In this document: piece by piece, positions 1-7,682 of the stretch
How the letters are laid out: every line of letters starts with the position of its first letter
Numbering within the stretch: position 1 is the stretch's first letter
Source: Cyanobium usitatum str. Tous
GTDB lineage: Bacteria; Cyanobacteriota; Cyanobacteriia; PCC-6307; Cyanobiaceae
Assembly: GCF_963920485.1 (NCBI RefSeq)
Contig: NZ_OY986431.1
Span: 2,170,001-2,234,000 of the forward strand
Length of the DNA: 64,000 nt
Direction: 5' to 3'
Notes under the pieces: model-generated
What the model saw: only the letters and a program-made list of their open reading frames with translations
Databases searched by the model: none
What the model was told of the DNA's origin: nothing
Translations under genes and position numbers: made by a program

Positions 1-134
1 CCTTGCTAAGGCAAACTTCTTAGCCCGGAACGCCGTCGCAGGGCCGTTGTGGTTCTGTAGGAGCGTTACCGGGCCCAACAGCGTTCTCACCCATCTGGAG
101 GCATCAGTTGAACCGCGTCTACCGGTCAACCTGA

Positions 135-765
135 TTGACACGGAACAGGTGGGAGCCCCATTTCAGGGGCGGTGCCCTGCCTCAGAGGTTAACGATGGGT
201 CTTGTCCAGAAAAACCAGACCACCTCACTCCGGCTGGTCACGACTGTGGATCAGGTCTGGGCCACCGACATCACCTACATCCCGCTGCAGAAAGGCTTCC
301 TCTACCTGATGGCGATCATGGATCCCTTCTCCAGGCATGTGCTCAGCTGGAAGCTCTCCAACAGCCTGGACACAGAGTTCTGTCTGGATGCCCTGAAGAT
401 GGCGCTCTCTGACGGACGCAAGCCAGAGATCTTCTACCCCAACCAATGATGCCACTTCAAGTCCTCTGACTTCGTGGCCAGTCAGCGGACTGAGGACATC
501 AGGATCAGCTGGTCAGGAAGGCAGCGCTGCTACGACAACATCCTGGTGGAGAGACTATGGCGCACCGTCAAGTATGCGGAGGTGTACCTGCATGCCTACG
601 GCAGCGGCTGGGAGGCGGAGATCAGTCTGGTGCGCTTCCTGTTGAGGTACTGCCATGTAAGGCCCCATAGCTCGCTGGGAGGCCAAACTCCCCATGAGGT
701 CTACACTGAGACCGAACCGTGTTCCACCTCTGGGGTTAACGATACCGGGGGGCACATCTGTCCAG
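135..765 (+). mobile_element. IS3-family transposase OrfB relic (nonsense-broken)
   Basis: The translation carries the IS3 OrfB integrase core: a QVWATDITYIP block near 258-290 holding the first catalytic Asp, then FLYLMAIMDPFSRHVLSWKLSN, and after the break NILVERLWRTVKYAEVYL and RPHSSLGGQTPHEVY, with the Glu of the DDE triad in VERLW. The reading frame is cut by a TGA at 447-449, where the family has Gly (DQG-type motif), and resumes in the same frame. The N-terminal part and OrfA are missing. The stretch near 186-215 resembles the tail near 731-770 (both contain a ggttaacgat and a tgtccag block), so the left part may be the end of a second, rearranged IS copy. Not functional. Confidence 0.8.
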
Positions 766-1265
766 TAAAAGGCACCCACCTCATTGTGCAACAACTGATT
801 GAAGAACTCCGGGCAACTGATCTTGAGAAGGCAGTGATTTCCTCGGAGGATTTCGAGTACTTATCGCAATACCCAAAGATCCTGAAGGGATTTGTCAGCT
901 CGTTGCGCGAAGACGGCTTCGATCCGGTTTTCATCGTCTTCTTCAGGGAGCGCCATGCATACCTCACAAGTCTTGCCGCCGCCCTAGCCAATCATGGCGC
1001 GACGCACGCGATGAAATGGTACAGGGAGTAACTGGCAGTTCACGATGCAATCCTTGTGAAAAAGGATTGGTATTTTGATTTTAACCGAGACCGATTCGTT
1101 TCACTTCTAAACGATATAACCAATGCCGAGCTAATCGAGCTTGTCTATGACGCATGTGTGAGGGGAGCAGGGTTTTTATCGATGTTCCTTGAAACGCTGG
1201 GCGCGAGCGAAGCCATGATCCTACGTGCCCGAACCTGGCCTCGAATGTATGTCCGCCAGTCTTGA
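745..1265 (+). pseudogene. sulfotransferase-like gene fragment, fused behind the IS3 relic
   Basis: The frame that ends the IS3 OrfB relic runs on without a stop into unrelated protein: ...LIEELRATDLEKAVISSEDFEYLS, then VFIVFFRERHAYLTSLAAALANHG. This matches the middle of the sulfotransferase-like proteins of this island (compare LLISSEFLSL and LVERELRSRAASHYNQAV in the copy at 7683-8456). A TAA at 1029-1031 interrupts it; beyond that the same frame continues with DWYFDFNRDRFVSLLND to 1265. The N-terminal sulfate-donor loop is absent. I read it as the decayed remainder of a sulfotransferase-type gene whose 5' end was replaced by an IS3 insertion. From 1266 to 1503 I see no gene. Confidence 0.5.
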
Positions 1266-1503
1266 GCTCGTTAGCTACGATGAATTGCCGTTTCTCCGAA
1301 GAGGCTGTTGATAGTAATTTCTGATTGATGCAACCCTTTAGAGTTTGACGTCAAGTTGGCAGAGCAATGGCTTGAATCAGCCTGGGGCTGCTTTGAGCAA
1401 GCGGTTTTCTCGCAATGGTTGCCTGGCCGCACTAAGCCCCCCAAGCTGAGAGCTCTGAACTAAATGTTGCCCAGAGAATGCTCATTGGAATAACGTATCA
1501 AGG

Positions 1504-2037
1504 TCAACCCATAAGCTCAAGCAAATCGGGGCCAGAAGGCATAAATGCTGGCCGAATGGTTTTAACGAGCTCGTTACGCCGATCAATCCGCTCCTGCGGA
1601 TCCAGCACCGTTCGATTCACCTCCAACATGGCCATCAGCAACGCTGCGCTCATCGACGTATTAGTCCACGGGATCTGATCAGGTAGTTCTCCGTCTATCG
1701 CGCCGGCTACCTTGAGCAGTCTCTGCACCAAGCTTTCTGCAGGCTCATAGGCCAACACCTCCACCCGGGCACCAACAGCTTTCAGATCCTCAATCATGGG
1801 CTCGATCCTGAGTTTGGCCTCTTCCTCCTTCAGCCACTGCTGCGGGCTGCGGGTTTCACCCACATAGGGGTCCTTCACCGCCTGGTTGTAGAGCGAGGCT
1901 GCCATGCTGCGCAGCTCCCGCTCCACCAGCCAGGGCCCCACTACCTCCATCTCAGAGAGAAACTTCTCAAGCTTGGTCTGCTTATTGACGGTGGTGAGCT
2001 CGTAATCCGGAAAGCCGGGCTGCTTGCCGCCCACCAA
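1504..2037 (-). pseudogene. sulfotransferase C-terminal half fused to an IS5 transposase start
   Basis: The last ~140 residues (from LVERELRS on) closely match the C-terminal half of the intact protein at 7683-8456: shared blocks include NQAVKDPYVGETRSPQQWLK, EVLAYEPAESLV and DGELPDQIPWTNTSMS. The first ~36 residues are different and look like the N-terminus of an IS5-type transposase (PDYELTTVNKQTKLEKFLSEME). The join is in frame, so an open frame of 177 codons exists, but it lacks the N-terminal phosphosulfate-binding loop (GPHKTGTS in the intact copy). Best read as a pseudogene made by an insertion or deletion event. A translated chimera cannot be excluded. Confidence 0.7.
1550..1937 (-). 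repeat. direct repeat copy A (sulfotransferase 3' half)
   Basis: This segment repeats 7735-8105 in the same orientation. By hand alignment about four fifths of the encoded residues are identical, and long nucleotide blocks are shared, for example around 1825-1895 and 8000-8070. Homology ends abruptly near 1937 at the IS5-like remnant. The two copies bracket the sulfotransferase / aminotransferase / acyltransferase / glycosyltransferase cassette. Confidence 0.8.
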
Positions 2038-2045
2038 CCCAGTCT
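1938..2045 (-). mobile_element. IS5-family transposase N-terminal remnant
   Basis: The minus-strand translation GGKQPGFPDYELTTVNKQ followed by TKLEKFLSEMEVVGPW resembles the conserved opening of IS5-family transposases, which usually reads like TKREKFLAEMEQVVPW and continues into the DDE domain. Here it stops after PW and joins sulfotransferase sequence. The remainder of the element and its terminal repeats are not recognisable. The identification rests on memory of the family and one short block. Confidence 0.5.
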
Positions 2046-2108
2046 TGGAGTGTGATCACAATGCCATTGGCCCGGAGATAGCCTGGGCTTTACAGAGCTT
2101 CAATAGCG

Positions 2109-2759
2109 TCAGGAGCCGCGATTTTCCCAGGGAAAAAAGGGGCGTAGCGGTGTTTTCCCTAGAAATTTGCAGAACCGTTGATATGAAGCCTTAGTGGCCA
2201 AATCAACTGTCAGAAGATCTGCGGAGCGACCACTGAAATACTCTTGCACACTGGCAATGTGTGACTCATAGGCTCGAATCAGGCACTTTTTATTGTAAGG
2301 ATCTCCCGCCGGATAAGCATATATTGTCCGCATCGCGAAGAGCACCCATCCTCTGTAACAGTAGTCAGCACGTGCCAAGTCGTCTTCCGTAGGCATTTTC
2401 CCTCCGCCAAATAGCTTAGAGTGAAAAACCACCAGCGAGTGATACCACATCTCGGAGTTTGCGCGAATTGTCAATATAAACTTGCTGCCTGGAAACGACG
2501 CATCAAGCGTTTGGTAGGTGTAAGGAAGGCTGAAGGGAATATCCTGGAATGCATCGGCTGTTTGGCAGAAGTCGGAGATGCGAGAAAAGTCGCGACGAGC
2601 CCAGTCGGTGATAAAGAGCTCTGCCACAGGCTGGCTTGCAACCCGATACCCAAGTTCTTCGAGAGCGACACGAACTGAGGTGGTTCCAGTCTTGTTAAAA
2701 CCTATGCAAAAGACTTTACCTTCTCGTGATTGGACAGGAAGTTGCATGGGATGGGGCAT
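2109..2759 (-). CDS. sulfotransferase family protein
   Basis: A 216-residue protein with the 5'-phosphosulfate-binding loop near its start (KVFCIGFNKTGTTSV) and a FPGSKFILTIRANSEMWYHSL segment matching the 3'-phosphate-binding region of small P-loop sulfotransferases, although the usual RD of that motif is RA here. Expected to transfer sulfate from PAPS to a hydroxyl or amine of a glycan or small molecule; the acceptor is unknown. I start at the ATG at 2759 because the open frame upstream to 2876 does not look like family sequence; an ATG at 2747 is an alternative. It sits alone in the low-GC island between IS relics, next to sugar-modifying genes on the other strand. Confidence 0.75.
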   Translation of the reverse strand: MPHPMQLPVQSREGKVFCIGFNKTGTTSVRVALEELGYRVASQPVAELFITDWARRDFSRISDFCQTADAFQDIPFSLPYTYQTLDASFPGSKFILTIRANSEMWYHSLVVFHSKLFGGGKMPTEDDLARADYCYRGWVLFAMRTIYAYPAGDPYNKKCLIRAYESHIASVQEYFSGRSADLLTVDLATKASYQRFCKFLGKTPLRPFFPWENRGS

Positions 2760-2954
2760 TGTAGATTTCTCAGTGCGGCATTCACCAGGCACCGAAGGCC
2801 AGTTTCGGGGAAGTGGAACAGCGGTAAAAGCGTGCAATCCCTGAGTAGCAACAAACAAATAGGGACCCGAGATCAAGCACCACGATCAGGTGAAACCTCT
2901 CGTCAGCAACTGCTCCTTGCATCTACGAGGGGCAGCCGAGTGGGCCGGAGGCCA

Positions 2955-3090
2955 AAGTGCGCTGCCACAAAACTATAAAGTTCTTCTCCCCCCTGAGCTC
3001 GCGGTTTTCATTGCGGTGCTGGGCCAGCTCGGCTCTTTGATCGCTGTTGAGATGACCCAGTTGTTCATGGGAGTCAAAGACCGCAGCCGA
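2955..3090 (-). mobile_element. probable IS3-family OrfA relic
   Basis: Minus-strand translation of about 2955-3090 reads LGHLNSDQRAELAQHRNENR then ELRGEKNF, which resembles the leucine-zipper part of IS3 OrfA proteins (typically ...ERAELAQLRRENRELREERD...). No start, helix-turn-helix or OrfB is attached. The rest of the gap from 2760 to 3383 shows no supportable gene. Confidence 0.45.
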
Positions 3091-3383
3091 TGCGGACCTG
3101 ACTCAGTTACCAAACCACGCTACCATTGTCCATTCCCAGCTGTAAAGACAAATCAGTGCGGCCGAGGTCTAGTGCGAGGAAGATCTCAACAGAATCCTGC
3201 CTTTGCGCGCTGTGAACCGGCACCGTATCTTTGACGGGTTAGTCATCAATGGAAAGTCTAAAGGTAATGACATAACTCCTATCGACCTTTCCACGAAGCC
3301 GGTGTATCAACATGCAATATACATGTATTGGCGAATTAGTTTCAATCTACGGTTTAAAGTGAACAAGCCTGCGGGTATCCCCG

Positions 3384-4490
3384 ATGAAATTCCCGATCAT
3401 TCGGCCAAATATTCCCCCCGTCAAAGCCTGGGCTGGTTATCTTGAAGAAGCATATGATTCGCGGCGGTTTTCCAACTACGGACCACTTTCCCGTCGCCTT
3501 GAGTCCTGGCTCGCCATGGAATGGGGCCAGGATTGTACAACTTGCGTTCTTACATCAAGCGGCACCGCAGCGGTTGCTGCTCCGCTCATTGCCAGCGGGA
3601 TATCTGGCAGAGTCTTGCTGCCAGCCTTCACGTTCCCCGCTACTTACTCCGCCATCAAAATGGCAGGCGCTAAGCCGGTTCTCATAGACGTGTGCCCAGC
3701 CGATTGGCGAGTCTCCGCAGATGCCCTGGATGATGCCTTTGCAGCCACAGGTGCACAAGCGGCTATCGTCGTAAGCCCGTTCGGGCTACGGTCTGATTTT
3801 TCCACACACGCGAGAATTGCTTCTAGGCACGGAGCCATCCTGATCATCGATAATGCCGCAGGTCTCGGCGTTACACGCGTTCCCCTGGAGTCGTCAGATA
3901 ATGTGTTCGAGGCATATTCGCTGCACGCTACGAAACCATTTGGGATCGGCGAAGGTGGTGCAATTTTTGCCAACCATTCATCTGAAACGGCACTTCGGAG
4001 GGCGCTTAACTTTGGCCTACCTGCCTCTGTGGCCGAGGAGTCGCCGGCGTGGGGAATCAACGGCAAGATTTCCGAGTTCCATGCTGCAGTCGGCTTGGCG
4101 GTGGCATCCGTTTTCATAGACCATCTCAGAGCCCGTCGTGCCATGGCAGCCCTCTACGCCGTTGCACTCGCAGACTTTCCGGAGGTGCGCTGCTGTATTG
4201 AATTGGACGATAGCGCCTGGCAGGTTTTTCCCCTGCTGCTCCCCACCCGTGAAGCGGCAGATTCATTTGAAGAGCACACTCGCCATCATGGGGTGGAAAT
4301 TCGACGCTATTACAGCCCTTCGTTGTCTTCATACGCCTCAATTGAAAGAATGGCAAAATGCCATGTTTCGGAAGACCTGTCGCAACGCATGTGCTGCCTC
4401 CCCGTTTATTCAAATGCGAGCAAGGCTGAGGTGGCGGAGATAGTCGCCCATATAGCCTCATCACTTCGCCGGGCACTCCGGCGGATTTGA
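3384..4490 (+). CDS. DegT/DnrJ/EryC1-family PLP sugar aminotransferase
   Basis: A 368-residue type I fold PLP enzyme. Visible features are the N-terminal IRPNIPPVKAW block, TSSGTAAV (residues 57-64, phosphate binding), PAFTFPAT (80-87), Asp156 in IIDNAAGLG (ring-nitrogen contact) and Lys184 in SLHATKPFGIGEGGA (Schiff-base lysine). Length and motifs agree with enzymes that convert nucleotide-activated keto-sugars into amino sugars (VioA/FdtB-like), using glutamate as the usual amino donor. The acyltransferase at 5404 could then acylate the new amine. Lower GC than the core genes points to transfer. The ATG at 3384 fits the family N-terminus. The exact sugar cannot be read from sequence. Confidence 0.85.
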   Translation: MKFPIIRPNIPPVKAWAGYLEEAYDSRRFSNYGPLSRRLESWLAMEWGQDCTTCVLTSSGTAAVAAPLIASGISGRVLLPAFTFPATYSAIKMAGAKPVLIDVCPADWRVSADALDDAFAATGAQAAIVVSPFGLRSDFSTHARIASRHGAILIIDNAAGLGVTRVPLESSDNVFEAYSLHATKPFGIGEGGAIFANHSSETALRRALNFGLPASVAEESPAWGINGKISEFHAAVGLAVASVFIDHLRARRAMAALYAVALADFPEVRCCIELDDSAWQVFPLLLPTREAADSFEEHTRHHGVEIRRYYSPSLSSYASIERMAKCHVSEDLSQRMCCLPVYSNASKAEVAEIVAHIASSLRRALRRI

Positions 4491-4739
4491 GTCATAAACA
4501 TAAAGGCCGACATGATGCTTGCAGTAGTAGAGTCTTTGACGCAAAGACTTTGCAATCAAAAAGCTTCTACGCCGGATCAGGTTGAACAATTGCTACCTTA
4601 AGACTAAACACAGCAGTTGACAATTCTTCGCATTCTACTGTTGGGCTGTGCATGGGCTTTGCGGGTCTTTCAGCTTTAGCCTGGAGAAGGATTAATCAGT
4701 CACTACTATAACGAGAGTCCCAACGCCATGCAGGCGCAA

Positions 4740-5268
4740 CACGATCTTGCGACGTCACCCCGAACACGACTGCCGTGATGGTGGCCATCTTAATTGCCAC
4801 TAGGGATTCGGCATCGCCGACTACTATCCCAAAATATCGCAGTTCATAGCAACCCTACGCGATCCGTTCAAGCGGACTATCTCCCTCTATTTTTATGTGC
4901 GCCAAGGATCTCAACAAGGAGCAAACTGGTGGAAGTCGAGCAAGCCAACTCCGATGACGGGAACTGAATTGTTACCCCAGAAGGAAGAGGGGCTGCTGCC
5001 AACGTTTATCCCGATTTCGCTGACGACAGCCAACTTTAAGGAGGTTATAGAATTCTATTTCGTGCAGGTGGGCATCATAGAAAGCCTGACGAATTGCCGC
5101 GTATAATCCCATAGGCGCACCACTTGCACTACAATTGGCAATGGTATCCTTTGAAGCTGCACCGAAAGTAATCGGGAGGTGCCCAATGAATTGCGTCAGG
5201 ACTTCCCGCGACTCCCCCCGCTCAACCATGCTACCTACAACTACATGGCACAGAAGTTCGACTGTTAA
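4740..5268 (+). pseudogene. sulfotransferase (Sulfotransfer_2-like) pseudogene
   Basis: From about 4780 one frame reads GHLNCH, a TAG at 4801-4803, then GFGIADYYPKISQFIATLRD and PFKRTISLYFYVRQ. This is the ATLRDP..R..S..Y pattern typical of carbohydrate sulfotransferases. It runs on to FVQVGIIESL near 5070-5095 (compare the family's VGI.ErfdeSL) and stops at 5104-5106. In a shifted frame, about 5187-5268, the end of such a protein seems to follow (PRLPPLNHATYNYMAQKF). At least one stop and one frameshift make it a pseudogene. The true 5' end is not found; 4491-4739 shows nothing I can name. Confidence 0.5.
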
Positions 5269-5403
5269 GTGCTTAGTTCGGAGAATGGGCAGTTCGCTGG
5301 ATATCAGTACATAAAACATAAGCGAGGAGCAGCTAGTGAGCCATGTGTCCCTGCAGTCAGGTATTTATTTGCCGTAATCAGGCGCGTCGAGTATTGTCAT
5401 ACA

Positions 5404-6003
5404 ATGAATAGCCAATTTCTTTCTCGAGATCAACTGGAAGAACAGGGGTTCGCCAGCCTCGGCGAGGATGTTCTCCTCCACAGTTCATGCGTGATTGCCG
5501 GTGCGGGTCGGATATCGATTGGATCCCACGTCCGTATCGATCCGTTTTGCATCATCACCATGAGCGGTCACCTGCAGATCGGCTCTAGAGTTCACATTTC
5601 AGGGCACGTAGCAATCCTTGGCCGCGGGCGCATAGAGATCGGGGACTTCTCCGCCATTTCGCACGGGGTAAAAATTCTTTCATCCTCCGACTCCTTCACA
5701 TCGGCAGGTATTGCGGGGCCGATGGTTCCCGAGGAATGTCGGAAAGTGATTTCCGAGCCTGTCATGATTGGGCGCCATGTTGTGCTCGGCGTAAACACGG
5801 TACTTCTGCCGGGTGCAATCATCGGAGAAGGAGCAACCGTCGGTGCACTATCACTGGTGAAAACAAGCATCGAGCCATGGACCGTAAATGCAGGTGTCCC
5901 ATGCCGAGTTATTCAGAAACGCGAGCGTAGCGGCACGCTGGAGTGTGAACGCTTGCTCGTCGAGATAGAAAAGCGAAAAAACGTACCTAATTATTTTCCG
6001 TAG
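5404..6003 (+). CDS. hexapeptide-repeat acyltransferase (amino-sugar N-acyltransferase-like)
   Basis: A 199-residue left-handed beta-helix protein with many [LIV]G-x4 hexapeptide repeats from about residue 30 (RISIGSHVRIDPFCIITMSG, RIEIGDFSAIS, VMIGRHVVLGVNTVLLPGAI) and the closing VGALSLVKTSIEPWTVNAGV segment. The layout resembles acyltransferases that acetylate dTDP-4-amino-4,6-dideoxyglucose (VioB-like), which suits the DegT aminotransferase upstream. I start at the ATG at 5404, which gives the family's N-terminus (MNSQFLSRDQLEEQGFASLG). The open frame reaches back to 5269 but that part is not family-like. The acetyl-CoA donor is inferred from the family. Confidence 0.8.
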   Translation: MNSQFLSRDQLEEQGFASLGEDVLLHSSCVIAGAGRISIGSHVRIDPFCIITMSGHLQIGSRVHISGHVAILGRGRIEIGDFSAISHGVKILSSSDSFTSAGIAGPMVPEECRKVISEPVMIGRHVVLGVNTVLLPGAIIGEGATVGALSLVKTSIEPWTVNAGVPCRVIQKRERSGTLECERLLVEIEKRKNVPNYFP

Positions 6004-6243
6004 CAACGCGAGCTATGGGCGATTGGGCGAGTCGCGTCTTTTCTGCATTGGATAGTTAAAGGCCAAACGGTTGGTGCTTACAACCCACAGAAAGGCATTC
6101 ACTGGACTTAGCGAAAAATGGATGGGGCGAACATCGCGGCTCGGGGCAAACTCCTCACGTTTGTAGGTACGACCGATTGATCTGGGGGAGGCTCGCAGCT
6201 TCAATCGATTCGTGAGCGGTAGTGCGATCTGGCAATACTAGCC

Positions 6244-7218
6244 ATGTTAGCAAAAAGACTCACGAGCTTCAGTTCCAAGCCTCGAGGTTATGATATCCGT
6301 TATCCGGGAGCAAGGAAGGTGAAAGTTGCCGCCATCGTAGGAGTGAAGGACGAAGTGGAACTCATTCAGCCTTGCTTAGAGAGACTTTGGGCCGTAGGTG
6401 TCGGACCTATCCTCGTGCTGGACAATAATTCCTCCGACGGGACCATTGATATCGTGGACCGTCTAAGCAGACATAGTGCTGCTCCGCTCACTCGCACCTC
6501 ATTCAGCCCAGATTTCGATCAGAACTTGCAGGTTGGTGGAGAGGTAATCGACCCTTTCGTTCGTCAACACTCGCCAGACTGGCTGCTGTTCATCGATGCC
6601 GACGAATTTATGGTTTGTGTCAACGATGATCTGCCGGGCGCACTTGCGAACGTTACGGGGCCAGTCCTTTCGATCGAGCGCTACAACGTCCCCTTATCCA
6701 GCGATCCGTTCGTTCCGACGGCCGGTACCGAGGCAAGCGACTTTCTTGGGATTCGCCTCATCACGGGCCGGGAAGATTTAAGCCGTTCGCTTCTCGACGA
6801 GCCCCTCGGCAAGCGCTGGATCATGAATCGGATCATGCCCAAGCTTATTTGCCGGCCCGATCGGGTCTCACGCTACGGCTTAGGATGGCACTCCATTGCA
6901 GATTCAAGGGGCCAACCCATTCCATCAATCGCTGCGAAAGGGTTGTTACTAGTGCACCTGCCGTTAACCACAAATGAACGTTTCGTTCGAAAGGTTAACA
7001 ATGCTCGCGAATTTTTTCGTCACTGCGGGGAACATTATCCCGGTGATGCCGCGTGGCATTGGAAGCGCTGGGTTGATCTCGCGGATCGTGGGCTGCTGGG
7101 TGCCGAATTCGCGGCCCAACGAATGGGCGAGGCTGAGATGGCTCACCTCGCTGATGTGGGGGCAATAGAGCGGGCGGATGCTGTACTGCAGAAGAGTATG
7201 CGAACCCAATCTGGATGA
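6244..7218 (+). CDS. glycosyltransferase family 2-like protein
   Basis: A 324-residue protein with a GT-A type start (VAAIVGVKDEVELIQPCLER), a nucleotide-sugar-binding LDNNSSDGT motif near residues 60-68 and a DADEF metal-binding motif near residue 120. It has no transmembrane segment, so it is likely a cytoplasmic or membrane-associated transferase for a surface glycan. The last few residues and the stop lie inside sequence that, read on the other strand, belongs to the helicase relic. The native C-terminus may therefore have been replaced. Positions 6004-6243 before it hold no gene I can support. Confidence 0.8.
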   Translation: MLAKRLTSFSSKPRGYDIRYPGARKVKVAAIVGVKDEVELIQPCLERLWAVGVGPILVLDNNSSDGTIDIVDRLSRHSAAPLTRTSFSPDFDQNLQVGGEVIDPFVRQHSPDWLLFIDADEFMVCVNDDLPGALANVTGPVLSIERYNVPLSSDPFVPTAGTEASDFLGIRLITGREDLSRSLLDEPLGKRWIMNRIMPKLICRPDRVSRYGLGWHSIADSRGQPIPSIAAKGLLLVHLPLTTNERFVRKVNNAREFFRHCGEHYPGDAAWHWKRWVDLADRGLLGAEFAAQRMGEAEMAHLADVGAIERADAVLQKSMRTQSG

Positions 7219-7567
7219 CGAGGGTGGCCTGGGAAATCGAAGTGGAGGCCTTGGCCTGAATCGGTAGCTTTCCAACCAACTGCTCAAACACGCCGATCCG
7301 ACCCTTGACCGCCATGTGAACGTCGGTCTCCACCGTCCCGTCATGGTGGAGGCTGATGATCTGCATTTGGTCGTGTGTCTGACCGATGCGGTCGATACGA
7401 CCAATGCGCTGCTCCACCCGTATCGGGTTCTAAGGCATGTCGTAGTTGACCAGGGCACTGAGGAACTTGAAGTTCAGACCCTCCGCTGTCGCATCGATGC
7501 AAAGCAGAATCTCAGCATTGTCTGCCTTGAAGTCACGCTTTGCGTCTGGGCTGAAAACCGACTCTGA
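7205..7567 (-). pseudogene. SNF2/superfamily 2 helicase C-terminal relic
   Basis: Minus-strand translation gives AEILLCIDATAEGLNFKFLS, ALVNYDMP, a TAG (7433-7435) where a Trp codon is expected, NPIRVEQRIGRIDRIGQTHD, then a TVETDVHM...GRIGVFEQLVGKL tail. These are helicase motifs V and VI of an SNF2-type ATPase; the arginine-rich QRIGRIDRIGQ block is diagnostic. Only about 120 codons survive, with no ATPase motif I or II. Such helicases occur in DNA repair, chromatin-like remodelling and some phage-defence systems, but this remnant does not say which. Confidence 0.8.
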
Positions 7568-7682
7568 ATTATTTAAACGCGTAATCGCATACATGTTGCA
7601 AGCGTTCCAGAATGGCAGTCTTTAATGCACCCTCGGAACGTGCCTCCAAAGTTGATCAAGCCCAAGGTGACTGCCGCATGCC

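Noticed and set aside
5269-5403. Upstream extension of the acyltransferase frame to 5269
   Set aside because: The extension does not resemble the family N-terminus, overlaps the end of the sulfotransferase pseudogene region and the ATG at 5404 gives the expected start.
6150-6160. Motif ACTCCTCACGT resembling the Yfr1 small RNA core (ACTCCTCACAC)
   Set aside because: The last bases differ, no flanking hairpins are seen and it lies in an accessory gap, not at the usual locus.
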